Positions 37,299 through 50,778 of a DNA stretch of 64,000 nt are shown piece after piece. Source of the DNA: Colius striatus (taxonomy: Eukaryota; Chordata; Aves; Coliiformes; Coliidae). The notes below the pieces were generated by a model that was not told the DNA's origin, searched no databases, and saw nothing but the letters and a program-made list of their open reading frames with translations. Within the stretch, counting starts at the first letter, position 1; every line of letters begins with the position of its first letter. The stretch spans positions 4,206,350-4,270,349 of the forward strand of contig NC_084773.1 in the NCBI RefSeq assembly GCF_028858725.1. Reading direction: 5' to 3'. Both the position numbers and the translations under genes were made by a program.

Positions 37299-40019
37299 GA
37301 CTAGTCAATATCTAATCAACAGCTCCAATCTCTAACACAATACCCACATCCAGTCCTGGAAGCTGGGTTTTACCAGCCACCTCTTTTAAATACTTTCAAA
37401 TGCTTCAGATTTTTGGTATCTAGTAAATGAAAAAATATTTTAAATGTTTACAAAACAGCTTGAGGGAGAAAATGAATCTTACCCAAAAGCATTTTACAAG
37501 GAACCAGGGGATGGTTGGCAAGGAGACATAGTATTAATCATATCATTGTTGCATTTACGCTCTCAGTTCCCTGTAGAGACAGCCTGGGCTCACTCCCTAA
37601 CCAAAGCAGGGCCATCTGTACCACTACCACTCATGTCCAATAATCTTAACAAGATGCTTAAAACAGAAAATAGGTACAAACAATTTGAAAAAAAAACCCC
37701 ATGCATTCCTTATTGTTGAGCTGGGTCGGTGGTAATAGACGAGCTTCAGTCAGGAACACCCTGTGTCCATTGAACTGGACACTTTACAGACCGAGGGGAA
37801 CACAAAAGCTGCTCCCAAAGACCTCCTACAGAAGTCAGTAGTTCATTTGTCATTGAAAACCAGTGGGAAACGTGTGGATTTAGATAGTGTTTTAGAGAGC
37901 ACCAGTCCCCAAATTGCTCCATCTCACACAGCTTGTTAGAAAACACGGCTTCCCCAAAACCAAACACATAGCAACCTGATCAGGGAGCTCGGAGGATCCA
38001 ACCCTTGGGATGCTTTGGAAAGCCCAGCCACAGAGCTCATCTTGAAAACACAAACACTACACAAGGGAAATGACATCACCATGGATCCTGACTCCCAAGC
38101 CTCTCTCCTTTCAGTGTCCTGGGGTTTTGACAACCACTTCTGCCTGACATGGTCTTCCTCCTTCTGGATCACACTACGGAAGCTCATTCCCACATGGAAA
38201 GCCACGAGGACCATCACCACTCTATTATGATTCCACCATTTGTACTGGTTTGAACATAACATCTTCTGTTGCACCTCTGAGATACTTCAAGACTGAGTAA
38301 GGTTTGAAGTCCCAAACTCCTCACCCATTACCATCCTGGTGACCCTTTGCCTTCAGGGAACACTGGGGCCAGTATTTCCCGTGGCATTACTCCACCACAC
38401 TGGCTTAAGGAAAAGGGCAACCTAGTATCAGCTGCTGTCTCCGTGGAAGATGCCTGACAGTGCTGGCATCTGCACATTTGGCAAGAGGCAGAGCTCCTCT
38501 AGGAAGCAAGAGCCCTGGCTTCATTCTCAGCAGGAGTTTTAGACATTCATTTAAATGTGAGGAGCTGCACCAAAGCGGACTGGACAAAGGCAATTCCAGC
38601 TCCATTCCAGAACAATTCATGCCAGGACTACACAAACAGGGCACATTTGTTAAAAGTCTCAAGAGAAAGCCAGCTTAGCCTCTACAGACCTCTGTCTCTG
38701 CCAGATCACCACGCTCTAGGTGCTATAACTGAAGATAGAAATAACTCACTGAAGATAACCGGAGTCAAAACCCCCACACATTCACACATATGGTGCGAGA
38801 TGCACAGCATCTATCTACGAGCATCTAACGGGAGAGCCCTGGCTCCTTCTGTAACTCACACAGACAGAAGCTGCTAACACTGGCACTCCAACCCACGTGG
38901 CAGGACCCGTCTGCAAACTTGATGTAGTGCAGATTGGCACCCGAGTAGTTCAAGAGGTGCCAGAAGCCAGACTGCCTGAATACCCCTGGATCCTGGCAGA
39001 CAGCAGCCTCTGTCCTGGGTTGATCCAGCCTTTACCTCCCCGAGAAGCAGGGCACAGAACTTACATTTTATTCAATAAGGATTTATTTTTTTTCAAAAGG
39101 AACGATTCCTTTAAACAGAATCTATCTTTTTTTTCCCTAGGTTTATTAAGGTAACTAGGTCACAAACGAGCTAAATCAGGAGCAAACCCAGCTTGCTTAT
39201 TTCAGGGCATTATTTTATAAACACAGCTCTGCTAGTTTGTGTATGAGCAGTGTAACTAAAACACTCCAATGGCATTGTGAAAACTAACTTTCCACTAAAA
39301 ATAAACTTCTTGTAAAAGGCGCAGGAAGCCTTTTTATCGATGGATTTGTCACTATATATATTCCATTTACATTCTGCATACTTCACCACTTGGACAACAC
39401 CACCAATTCTGGTCATTAACAATTGCCAATAGTCTCTTCTGCTCTTCGGTGCTGCTGCGTATCAGGCACCGCGAGAAGTGGTTAGTTCCAGATTCCTTTA
39501 AATTGTAGAGCCATTTTCCTTTGTGTTAAAATTCCCTAAAGCTTGCAAGGGAACTAAGGTAGAGCATATCCCTTTAACATAGTTTAACCACTCTTTAGTA
39601 TTTGGAATGGAAAATGTGACTTAGGTCTTGAGGTTTAAAAAAAACAGCTCCGATGTATGCAGCCAATTTTCTAAACATGAACCTCATAAGGATTTTTAGG
39701 GCTTTTTCATTCCTTTTTTCCCCCCCTGTATGAGAAGGTAGGGCTTACAAGAGACAGCCAGCTAAATGCAACAGACCATTATGGCTCAGAGGTTTCCAAT
39801 TTGCAGCTAGAAATGGTTTACATTATAAGTACTAACAGCTCCAAAAGGTATTTAAAAAGGAGAGAGTGGAGAAAAACTGAGCATTTCATAAGTGCCTAAA
39901 TATGGATTGGCAGGAAATAAATTTGATCTATGCAGTTAATAATAGTCTTACCAAAATAAGCGTTTAACAGAACCGGTTTTACATGGTTTTAGGAGAACTA
40001 AAAATACATTCACCCAGCT
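37299..40019. other. Non-coding flank of the CpG island
   Basis: AT-rich, with no repeat recognised. A CpG-bearing minus frame of about 37 codons near 39.37-39.48 kb (HFSRCLIRSSTEEQKRLL) has no clear acceptor. Confidence 0.45.
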
Positions 40020-41300
40020 CTGCAGCGCGTTTACCCGAGCGCGCGGTCCCGGGGCGCTGTCAGCCGCGCAGGGACGCGGCTCCGCGGGAGCCCGAGGACA
40101 GACCCGAGCGCGCGGGGAGCACGGCGGGGCAGCCCCCAGAGAGGGCGCGGGGCAGCAGCGTGGCCAGCCCGGCGGCTGAGCTCGGGCCTAAGGCGGGCCG
40201 GTCCGCGCCGCGCTGCCAGCGCTGCTGGCTCAGAACCGGGAGGGGGGGAAACACACTCATAAAGACCAAAAAGCGAGCGCAGCGTCGCCCCGGCTCGGTT
40301 CCGGGCAACGCGACCCCCGGCGCCCCGAGGAGAGGCGAGGGCAGAGCGGGCGGCGCAGGGCCGTGCCGTCCGGCGCAGCCGCCGGGACCGCGCGGGGCAG
40401 CGCCCGCCGAGCGCCGAGGGGAGGGGAGCGCAGGGGGCGGGCGGGACGCGCTGCCCCTCCGGCCTCGCACACCTGGAGCGGGGCCCGGCCCCAGGCTCGG
40501 CCGCCCCGCCGGGCAGACCCCGCGCCCCCGCCCCGCCAGGGCCCCCCGCCCGCCCCTGCGCTCCGCTCCGCTGCCCGCGCTCCCCCGCGACCCACCCCCC
40601 CGCCCCCCCAACCCGCCCTCGCCGAGCAGAAAACTTGGCGGGCGGGCGCGGCTCGCACGGAACCGTCCCCCCCAGCCCGGGGCACGGCGCGGGGGTCGCA
40701 GCCTCACCGTCGGGCTCCATCTGCTCCCGCCGCCGCGCTCGGGCGCTCCGCGAGCCGCTGCGCGCTGGGCCGGGCGGCGCGCGGGGCCGCGCGGGCACAA
40801 AGGCGGCCGCGGTGCGCGGGGGGTGGGCTCGTTCCCCCGCCCCCTCCCGCTGCAGCTGCATCGCGCGGCACAGGCGCCCCCGGAGGCGGCGGAGGCGCGG
40901 CACGGCTCGGCACGGCGCTCCGCGGGGCTCGCTGCAGGCAGAGCCCCCCCGCCCCGCTTCCCCCTCCGGCCCGGCCCTGGATGGGGGAAGCGCCGTCCAC
41001 CGCCGGAGCGGCCCCCGCTGCGCCAGCAGCCCCGCCGAGGCCCGTCCCTCCGAACGGGGCAGGGGCACGGCGGGACCCCTGCGCCCCCAGAGGGGGTTCA
41101 GCACATCCCGTCGGTCAAGAAACAGGCGGCGGCCCCTGGGCAAAGCCCAGATCTCGCCCAAGGCAGCGGGAAAGGGGGGCTGCGGAAGGCTGCGGGTCCC
41201 GCACTGGCTGCCGCCTCCGGGGCCCGACGCTGCTCCGGCAGCTGCCGGGCACGTGGCGGGGCACAGCCGAGGCCACACATGCCACTACACCAGGCTCGGT
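40020..41300. promoter_or_regulatory. CpG island promoter
   Basis: There is an abrupt change from AT-rich DNA to very GC- and CpG-dense sequence for about 1.3 kb, with many GGGCGG/CCGCCC Sp1-type boxes and no obvious TATA box. This is the only strong CpG island in the window. Long open frames cross it on both strands because stop codons are rare in GC-rich DNA; they show no recognisable domain. It probably drives the minus-strand gene whose ATG lies at 40720, and possibly a divergent plus-strand transcript. Confidence 0.88.
40708..40720 (-). CDS. Possible first coding exon (13 nt, M-E-P-D-G...) of the CpG-island gene
   Basis: Minus strand: GGAGCAG ATG GAG CCC GAC G followed by GTGAGGC, a good donor. 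The start context has G at +4 but C at -3. The next gene after BICD2 on the same strand in human is IPPK (inositol-pentakisphosphate 2-kinase). I recall its N-terminus as M-E-E-G-K-M-D-E-N-E-W, so M-E-P-D-G would fit a short first exon. I looked for the following IPPK exons on the minus strand of 0-40 kb and did not find them, so either intron 1 is long or the gene is something else. Confidence 0.35.
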
Positions 41301-44300
41301 CCCGGTCCCTTACATCTGAGAGCACCTCAGACGACAAGCCTCGCACAGCCAGCCTCTTCCCACCGCCCAGAAACCCACCCCAAGGTGGGGTCTTTCAGGA
41401 CTTCTTGCAAGGACAGCCCAGGAGGTGCCCCCAACTCACCACCCTGCACCTTGGAGGGGGAGCAGGACACGCTGGGTCAGTGAAGGGCCTTCCAGAGGGT
41501 GTGCTGCACCGGGGCACAGCCCTGGCTTCTCAGGTGAGGTACTTGATTAAAGGACAGCTGCTCAAGAGTTATGCTCCTCCTGGTAAGCAGCGCTGAGGAC
41601 AACAAGCACACCAGGGTTAACAGTTTCTATCAAGAGATCTATCTCTGCAAGAACAGAACTGTAAAACTGCCTTTGCAAAGGCATTTACCTCCAGGAAAAA
41701 AATGCAAAACAGCAAATTCAAAAGCTGACTACATTGTGCTTCAGCCTATGTTTTTATTACCCAGTAATTGGTCATTGCTCCTTATCTTTCCCCTGAAACG
41801 CCCAGCTTTGATGTAGGCCCCTTGATGGAAATACACTGCTGGGAAACTTCAGCAGTGTGGTGAAACAGAGTAATCTCTTTGTAATGGAATTCATTAGACT
41901 GATTATTGTAGCTGTTCTGGAGCAGCTGTCCTAGAGTACCTGGATGATTAGGGTGTAGCTGAACCAGGGCAAGAAAGCAGATGCACCAGTAATGAACCAG
42001 CCTGGATTTCTTGATGTCACTTAACGAAACCCTACAGGTTACTTCCCAAATCCTCCCTGTTCTAAGCATTAACATCCACATACCAATTGCATGTACAGCT
42101 GAAGATTTCAGAGGTGAGACTTCCCACATGTATTGCCATAGGACATGATCCCAGCTCCCCGACCTTGCTCCTGTCCTTTAGCACCGTGAGGCAGAGCGTC
42201 TCTGAAGGAGCCTCCCCAGTGCACACCTGAGCTCACCAACCACCACCACGTGGCTCTCGGATGGAACCTGGTGTTCTGTGGCAGGAGCAAGCTATAAATT
42301 GGTTGAAAATCACCCAGGCTCTCTGCTCTCAAGAAAGAAAGGTCCATGCTGTAAAGAAAGTGGAAAGCTGAGACAAACAACTGATTATTTTGAGCGTTTA
42401 TGCATCTTTGATATGGCACTGGAACACCAAATAACCAGCAGCCTTTACAAGGATCATTTTATTTTCTGTCCAAATGTTCCTCCCCCCTAACCCCAGCCAT
42501 CATTTTGGTTTGGTTTTGGTTTTTTCTCAGAGAATTAGGGCAAGAGTAGATGCTCTCAACTCTTACAGTCTGTGCATTTGCAGTATTTAATTCATATCTT
42601 TGTCCAGAATTAGTTGAGTAATTCCATGAGAGTTTGCGATTTAAGCAAAGACTGAATTGCAGACCTTACTTTTGGCCAGCTAAGACTAACAAAAGGCCAG
42701 TATGAGCTCCTTCACATCTAAGAAGAAGCCATTTCCTCAACCAAGGTAAGTAATTGGGAGTCAGAGAACAGTTTCAGCGGTCAAGCAACAGAAGGACTCT
42801 TTTCTGCAACGCTGCTAGGGACATGGAGGAATAAAAGCTGCTGAGAAGGCAGGGTGGCCCTACCAGCCAAAGTTCACAACAGTACAGCTTTGAGTTTGGA
42901 ACAGGAAGGTGTTTGCTGGGACACTTCCTCTCAATATTGTAACTTTATTTTTCCCCCTGAGCTGAGAGGCACCAGCCCTTTGGAAGCACGAGGAACAAAC
43001 CCAGGGGTTGTGCTTTGCAGCATGGTTTCTGGCTCTCCCCAGGGAAAGCACAGGACTCAACCTCGTCTGGAGCTGCACATCCATCCCCAGCTTGGTGAAG
43101 CCCTTTCCTCCTAAGCCAGCTGTCTCAGGCACCCAAGCTCTTTTCCCTTCAGTGTCTCGTGAAGGAAGTTGTAACAGGAACAGGTCCTCCAGTCAACACT
43201 GGGGTCACTTCTGCCCTTCTCAGGCTTCATCTCAAAGTTAAGCCAAAGCTTCTGTTAAATAGAATAATAAACTGATTGGCACCTTCTGTGTTGATCGTGA
43301 CCTCGCTGAGCACTTTAAGGCCTTAGTTTTAACAACCCTTATTTGCAAACACAAAGTGCACTTTGTACCCAGTCCAATGTGCTGCCTTCCCTTAAGCTGT
43401 GAAGCACTGGGCAATGTCCACTGAATGTGGTCTTTATTGTGGGATGGGTTTCTATTCCTTACAAAGCCTTGATGTCTAATGCACACGTATGCAAGAGAAA
43501 AGGGTCAATAAATGCAGTGTAAGCAGTTAGTAAAGTTCACACAAACACTCATTCTTTCTCCCCCCAGAAAGAAAAAGAGTCGCCTGTCATATCACATTAA
43601 AATTCCTCTACAAGAAGAGCTCTCAACACAAATTAATTCTCCCTCATGGTCAGCTCTGCAGTTAAGTAAGGATTACCATTGCATGTCCAGGGAAGATAAA
43701 TCTAAAGAGGGCAAAAATAACCTCTCATGGATTTAATGAGACCTTGGAGAGCATGAAGCTGAGGCTTTGCAAATACATGGGGTTTGTCTGACACGCTTTT
43801 CATGTACGAGATGCATGTTGTGTTCTCTTCCGGATGATGTAATCCTCAGGGTGCCCCTCATGTGCTTTTGCCATCATATGACACTCTACATAATATACAG
43901 AGTTCCTTTGTGCACTGAGTCCTTAGTTATAACTCTCAGAGCTCTGATCAGAGCTTTTTTTCCCCCCCACACACACTCTCTGAAGAGACTCTCTTTCCAT
44001 TTGAAGATGACTGTGACATGCCTTGTGAGTATTCATGCAAGATCATCTTCATGAGTTGGGAACGGAGCCCTTTCAACTGCAGGGAAAGAAATAACTGCTT
44101 AATTTCTCCTTCACAGGCAGATGAAACCAGCAATTGCAATCAGCTTTTTAAATTCATGGCAGCACTGGAAGTGATTCTATTGCTTTCACTTTAAATCTGC
44201 AAAAATGTGGGGGTTAAAAAAAAAGGATTCATCAAAGGTAGCTTTCAAGGGGAAATATTTTTAAGCTGAAACCATACTGAGGTAGGGTTTGGGGTTGTTT

Positions 44301-44985
44301 TTTAATGATACCTTAGGCAAAAGCAAGTTTATTCCATACCCACCAACATCAGTTACCAGCACAGCCAGGAATCCAGAGGAAAAAAACCACAGAGCAACAG
44401 AGGGACAAAAATAAGGAATGGCAGATAAAAGTAAAGCAGCTCTCCATGCAGGACACAACGCCTGCAGCAGCTCCTATGCTCTGGTGTAAGAACTTCATAG
44501 CAGAGTGCAGTAGTCTGCATTTTATCCCCACTTCATAAAGGAGCTGAACTTACATAGTTACTAGGGCTTGTATTCCGAATCAGTGCTCATCACTCTCCTG
44601 AACACTGAGGAGATTCCTAGGTTTTCAGATCCTGGACTTTTTCATTTCACTGGTATCCTTTATACCCCAGCTTAACAGCTTTTTCATGTAAATTGGTTCA
44701 GATCTTGTTGCGGTAAAATACACCCAAGCAGTTACCTGGACTCTGAGAGCAGAAGTTTGTATCACAGACAGCAAACGATCAGGGCACCTCCCCTCTTTCC
44801 AGAGCCTAATCTTCACAAAGAAAACTGTTCTGCTTGGAGTCCCCAGGGAGGGAGACAGAGCCCTTCTTCATCTTTTACATGCTGAGCTGGGGAAAACAAT
44901 CCTCTCGCCTTGACATAAAACAGTGAGCTACAAGGGTGGTGGATCCACTTGCTTTCTTCTGTGTCTCTCGCGTAAAATAATGGGA
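41301..44985. other. Intergenic stretch to the right of the CpG island
   Basis: Carries the plus-strand donor at 41534. No exon recognised. Confidence 0.5.
41534..41539 (+). other. Plus-strand donor GTGAGG at the edge of the CpG island
   Basis: GGCTTCTCAG|GTGAGGTAC fits a donor. It could end the first exon of a divergent non-coding transcript from the CpG island. No plus-strand acceptor was matched to it. Confidence 0.2.
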
Positions 44986-45353
44986 GTGGAGAAGAGGAGG
45001 CTGAGGGGGATCCCATTAATATTTACAAGTACCTAAATGGTGGGTGTCAGGAGGTTGGGACATCCCTTTTTTCTATTGTAGCTAGCAACAGGACAAGGGG
45101 TGATGGGATGAAGCTGGAACACAAGAAGTTCCATTTAAACATAAGGAAAAACTATTTCAGTGTTGAGGTGAGGGAGCCCTGGCACAGGCTGCCCAGGGAG
45201 GGTGTGGAGGCTCCTTCTCAGGAGGTTTTCAAAACCCACCTGGACATGTTCCTGTGTGACCTGATCTAGGTGACCCTGCTTCTGCAGGGGGGTTTGACTG
45301 GATGATCTCTAAAGGTCCCTTCCAACCCCTACCATGCTGTGATTCTATGATCC
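44986..45353 (+). repeat. CR1 LINE 3' fragment
   Basis: GAGTGGAGAAGAGGAGGCTG, GGACAAGGGGTGATGGGATG, CAGGCTGCCCAGGGAGGG and a tail GATTCTATGATCC. Confidence 0.94.
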
Positions 45354-46550
45354 TTAGGGGGCTGGGAGCATCCTGAGCAGAGCCTCTCGCTGCCTGTGTG
45401 ACCACCCACGCTGACCCAGTGGGGGATGGCACGGGGAGGTGCTAATGGCCTCCTCAGCCAAAAGCCAACCTGTGGCAGCAGCAGACTCCTGCTCTCTCTC
45501 AGTGAGTGTGTCTCTGTCTGCCAGCTACAACCTGAACACCGAAGGGCTGCGCTTAGGACAGAACACAGCAGTGTTACAGAAACCTCTGTGCACATACTGG
45601 ATTCTGTTTACTGTGGGGTTGCATTTATGTCTTCAGAGTCGTGAAAGCCGTCGCTGCTCAGACGTGTGTGCTCATCTGCAGAAGTGGGGATGAACTCGGT
45701 GACCCAGCTCTGTAATTTATTTTGTATCGCATTATAAAGTAAACAAGGAGCTGCAGCTTGTCACCGTTCAATTAAACACTTCCAGACAACACTGACTCTC
45801 ATGCTACCCTCAAAAACAAGATCCACTTTATGAACTGAATCATCTGACAGGGCACAGATGCATTGAGGGTGATCTTTTTCAAAAGCAATGTCTTTCAGGA
45901 ACATAAACTCCTTTGTTCCAAAGGAAAAGGGCAGAGGTAGCTAAATGCTCTTAGTGTTGAGCAGGACTGAGGTTCAGCCTTTTCAGAAATGATCACCTGC
46001 TTTTTAAGAGGTTTGCAGATTTTACTCCAAAGCTTTCAGTGACCAAACTGAGTCAGTTTCAGTCAGCCAAACTGAGATTCTGTCAGTTTGTTGCTTTGAT
46101 TAGGGAGGTACTGAAGCTGGAATCCCTGCCAAACAAGAGAGGGAAATACTGGCGTTTTTTTTCTGGGCACCAGCTTTGGCTGGGACTGTTGACTGGGAAG
46201 ACCTGCCCTGGTCTGCTGGCAGAAAATGAGGCTTAGCTTTTAAACAGGGAGAGAATCACAGCACTTGATTTCTGTCACCCTAGTCATTGTTAATCTAAGT
46301 TCAGAAACTAACACTGACTTCCCCTGAATTTGGATACAGGCATCCTCATCTCTTTGTTACTCTCAACACAACACACCAGTTAGGTGATTATTCTGTGACT
46401 TATGGGTGACCTCACAGATCAGCTGAAGCCAAAACATTTAGTAGAACTTCTTTACTCTGAAAGTATCACCAACACGGTTTGCACACTGGCTCTGTGGTCT
46501 GTTACTGAATCACACAGAATACAGATGCACAGCCTTTAAAAACAAATCCT

Positions 46551-46605
46551 CTGACTAGATAATCTCTAAAAGTTCCTTCCTAAACCCTACCATTGTGATT
46601 CTAGC
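46551..46605 (+). repeat. Degraded CR1 3' tail
   Basis: GACTAGATAATCTCTAAAAG, CCTTCCTAAACCCTACCATT, then GTGATTCTAG. Confidence 0.75.
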
Positions 46606-47519
46606 ATTCCATAAGCAAAGCTGTCCCCTCTCAGGGCGTGGCAGAGGCCTGAGCCGGCAGGAACACCTCTCCCAAAATGTCTGTTGAAGCAAGCTACAAC
46701 AGAAACAGGGAGAAACCACCAATGAGGAGACAAAGCTGTAGGACTTCACTATTGCTCCTTAATGGAAAGTAGCTCAGGGGTGGCAGGAAGCCCAGTGCTC
46801 TTCTCCCATCAGCTCTAAATCTTTTCTTGATCAGTTGCAAAGCAAGAGCAGATTCCTGGTTCTCTGACTCCTATAAATAGCGAGGGACCCCAAGCAGTGA
46901 TGGCATGACAAGGAAGAGAGCCAAAGCACGACAGCTTCTAGAAAAGTCCATATCTGAGTTTCTTCTGTTTGTCACACACGTGTGGCCGTGCTGCCCATTA
47001 GGCAGCAAGACTTATGGCTTCTCTGGGTAGTTTCAGCTTTGTTCCTCTCTGTGCAATGGCACTCAGTGTCTGCTGCAGGACGCTCTGCAGCGTTTGCCTA
47101 GGTGCTTACCTTCCACAAAGGCCCTGCACACAGTGGCTCTGCTGGTGAGGAGTGAGCTGGGTCTGTGCAGTGCTCGCTGCGGTGTGGAACTCACCCACCA
47201 TGGTGCCTGGTTGGAAACGGTGCTCTCAAACCCTGGGGCAAGGCAAGGCACAGTGGGGGACACAGGCTGAGCTCCTGCTGTTGGCCACCACTCTGTCAAG
47301 CCTGCTGACCTGATGTGCAGGTGGAAACACAGCTGCTGCTGGCCAACAACCCATTCCTGCTAAAATGAGGTACCTGGTGGCGGCAGGTCCAGCACAAGCC
47401 CATGGTGGCTGATGGCACGGCACCCTGACAAATGGCACACACTCAGGAGCCAAGCCGAGTTACCAGAGGAATGCAGAATAAAAAGAAAAGAAGCATAAAA
47501 ATGTCTTCACACTTGTGGT

Positions 47520-47900
47520 TCCATTTATCGTCTCTCACGTGATTCCCGGGGTAATCAGTTGCAGCACCGGTAACCGTCCATAAAGCTTCACGTTCCAAAC
47601 CCGCCGAGCCCACAGCAGCTCAGCAGAGAAGAAATACATTCAAGATGGGCTGTGAAAAGCCACGGGGAACGCTGGCAGAGCTAAACGGAGGAGGAAGCGG
47701 GGGAGGGTGGGTGGGAAAGAAGAATAATTTCTGAGACAAAAGTCAATCTCCTCGCACGGCAGAGCAGTGCCAGCTTTGCTTTGCTGCCGCCGGCTGCAGC
47801 CCGGCGCTGTGCTGCGCTGCCACCTCCTGCCTGCACGCAGAACTGCTCCAAAACGAACCACGGCCATACTGCCTGTTCGAGTTTAACGACCATCCCTTTC
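47520..47900. promoter_or_regulatory. Small CpG cluster
   Basis: CpG-bearing sequence (for example TTCCCGGGGTAATC, AACCCGCCGAGCCC, GCTGCCGCCGGCTGCAGCCC) in an otherwise CpG-poor intergenic region. No recognisable coding exon. It could be an enhancer or a weak non-coding promoter. Confidence 0.35.
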
Positions 47901-50778
47901 ACAGGCTTTACCGTTTAGTTATGAACAGAAGCACGTGTTACACATCTGCTTTCCAAGCGCTCATTGCAGGAACATTCCCCTAACCTGGAATTAAAGCGTC
48001 AGCGAGGACAAAACAACCCTTTACGAGACTGCTGAATGCCAGAGAGGAGGACAGGATGACCAGAGCATCCAGTCTTTTCCCAGCTTCTGTGAACTTACTC
48101 CTGGGTTTTGCCTTTTAAATTCTTTTCCCGTTTTGCAGGCAACCTCAAAGCCCAACCACCAAATGTCAGCATCACATCTAGAGCTCCCTGCTCTTCCTTT
48201 CTGTATCCCCATGTCTGGACTGGAAAAAGAGTTCTTGGAAAGATGGGAACAAGAGTTCTCTCCCATTCTGGATTCTCCACCCTTCTCTTAGACCACAGTC
48301 AGCCTTATTTCACAAAGCTGAGATAACAGAGAGAGCTGTTCCAGACATTTAGCAGTTCTGTCATTAACAGAGCACGAGGGGCATGATCTGAGAATTGGGG
48401 GCTTTCAGCACAATTGCCACATAAAAGAAAGAACAGTTCAACTGGTCAGCAGTGGCCAGGCTTGTGGAGAACAGGATTCAAGAGGCACCTTCACCTTAGC
48501 CAGATCCTCCAGCCATGCTGCATAAACTGACCCACTAGTGTAAATTTTAACTCATCAGTCCAAATTTATACCTGCATTTGCTGGGCACTAAGAATGGAAA
48601 ACGCAGCCAGTGAGGCCCAGGAACAGGCATTCCTGTGCCTAGGAAGGCCTTGCACTCCTGCCCCCCCCTCTACCCTCTGGAGGCTCACTTGGAAAACCTT
48701 TCTTCATTCTCCTTAACCCTGACTTCAGACTGCCCAGCAGCCTGTAACTGCACAAACCCTGCAACCTGTTTTTGTGAGCAGACCACCACAGCAGCCTCAC
48801 AGCAGCATCTGCATCCATATATCCCAGCTGCACGGGGCTGACAGGAGGGACTTGCCATGGGGCTGGTGCAGCAATGGGCACCGTGTTGTTACTGCAGCAG
48901 CCTCGCAGCTGTGAGTGCTGAGCTCTCTCAGACCCAGGACCAGCTGCCACAGTACTCGTGCCCATCCTGCCACTCGTGCTCTGTGGACCCATCCTGCCCT
49001 GCCTGGCCTTCCTCTGCCTCAAGCCCCCTCTGTTTCTCTCTGTCCACAGCCTTCCACACTGCTTCCAGCAGACACTGAAGGTCACAGGTCTCCAGCCCTC
49101 CCAGGAGAGTGTCCAGCAGTAGGACAAAGGTATTTGGGCTATTTTAGCTCTGGAAGCTGGTGCTGACACAGATGCTGGCCTGCCTGGTTAGGGCAGCACA
49201 CTTGGCTCTTAATAAAACAACAGAGAAAGTCCTTTAGTTAAACCCACGTTCAAAAGCTGCCAAGTTCAGTCGCACCCTCCTTCTTATCTGCTACTGACAT
49301 TCAGGGAAGCATCATTATACTTAGATTGACTCAGACATCAATTAGAATACATACCTTGATACCCTTTGATAGGAAATGATTCTAAGAAGTGAAGCTTAAA
49401 GAAAGAGAACTGCTGTGACCCAGGAGACTGGTGCGAGACATTCTGAAACCATGCACATTCAAACCTGCCAGGGAACATACTCCTCTCCCACACATTCTCC
49501 TTGTATCCTTGCACTGTTCCTTCTTTCTGTAGTCTCACATGCCCCTTCCCAGCTAGTAACTGTGCTAGCTGATCCCTTTCAGAAGGAGAAATGCACACTA
49601 TGCAGTCTGTACTACCAGGCTACAAGAACTTGCCAGCTGCTTCTTTGGAATTGAGGTGTTCCTAGCCTTTATGCCAAACAGTCCCTGCCCACAGCAGATC
49701 CAGCTGCTCCAAGTTGCTCAACAGTCCATCCTAACCCATTGCTGCCATTTTTTCCTTGCTGCCTCTTTCACATTCTTGCATACCTTCCTCTCTTTCTTCT
49801 TTTAAAATATCTGCCTCATGTTTATGCCCTTTCCCCTACTCTCATTTCTCCCCTTTGCCACTTCCCCTTCTCCTCATCCCCACAGAAACAGACATTTTTC
49901 TTCTAATTGGCATTTGGGATTGGACCAGCAGCTGCAGTTTGAAGCTTTTTTTCTGCCCCCATGGAAGTGAAATCCCTTCTGAAAGAGGAGACTGGTAAAG
50001 ACTGACCTTCAGAGGAACGGGAGAAGCAGCAACAACGATTTTGTCTCCTACAAATGATACAGAGGTGGGAGAAGAGACATTGGTTGACCCTTTGCTAGCA
50101 GATGTTGAGTTTCTGAGAAGAAGCCCAAGCTTTGTAGACAGGATGAAGCAGCAAAAGTGACAGTCTCACTTGACATCACTGGGAAGAGCCTTCCAGATGA
50201 GAATGAACAGTCTTGGAATGAATTCCAAGCCAGAAAAAGAATCAGGAAAGCAGATGATGACAATGACTCCAAGGGTAGTAAGAAACAAAGGGGAGAGGAG
50301 AGAGGTAGAGCCCAACCAGCTTCTGGGATCACCTCAGAAAGGCAGACCAGAAACATCACTGAGCACTCAGCCCATCTCTGGGCTTAAAGTCACTTCACCT
50401 ACGTGTCGTTAACCCAAGTTTTGCTTAACACAGAGCCTTAAGCAGTGAGTAGGACACCACAGGTATGGTTCCAGTTCAATATCACTACACATCAGGTTTT
50501 AAGTAAATTTTAAACTTTTTCCTCAGGTTTCTTCCAGAATAACCACAAAAATTGGCATTCATTACACTGCTCCCACTTGGTATATTATCTGGACTTCAGA
50601 AATGCTCTACTTTAATACTTGCAACCAGATCCAGCCTGTGTGCTGGCTTCTTTTTCTTTTTTAAGCAGTTACTGGATCTAAGAGACTCTACAAGCACTTT
50701 GCTTGAAACACAAGTCATTCAATTTGGTCATTAGGAGCAGCACATCCCACAGCCACGGGCTTGGATAAGGTACAGCTT

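Larger units (their letters stand above)
45354..50778. other. Intergenic stretch
   Basis: Contains the degraded CR1 tail at 46.55 kb and the CpG cluster at 47.5-47.9 kb. A 176-codon minus frame at 48639-49169 has low-complexity GC-rich composition and no recognised domain. Confidence 0.5.

Noticed and set aside
39983..41596. Open frames of up to 537 codons (plus) and 415 codons (minus) across the CpG island
   Set aside because: Stop codons are rare in GC-rich DNA. The products are Pro/Arg/Ala/Gly-rich low complexity without domains, and long frames occur on both strands at once.
48639..49169. 176-codon minus frame
   Set aside because: Overlaps plus frames of similar length, has no recognisable domain or splice sites, and has low-complexity composition.
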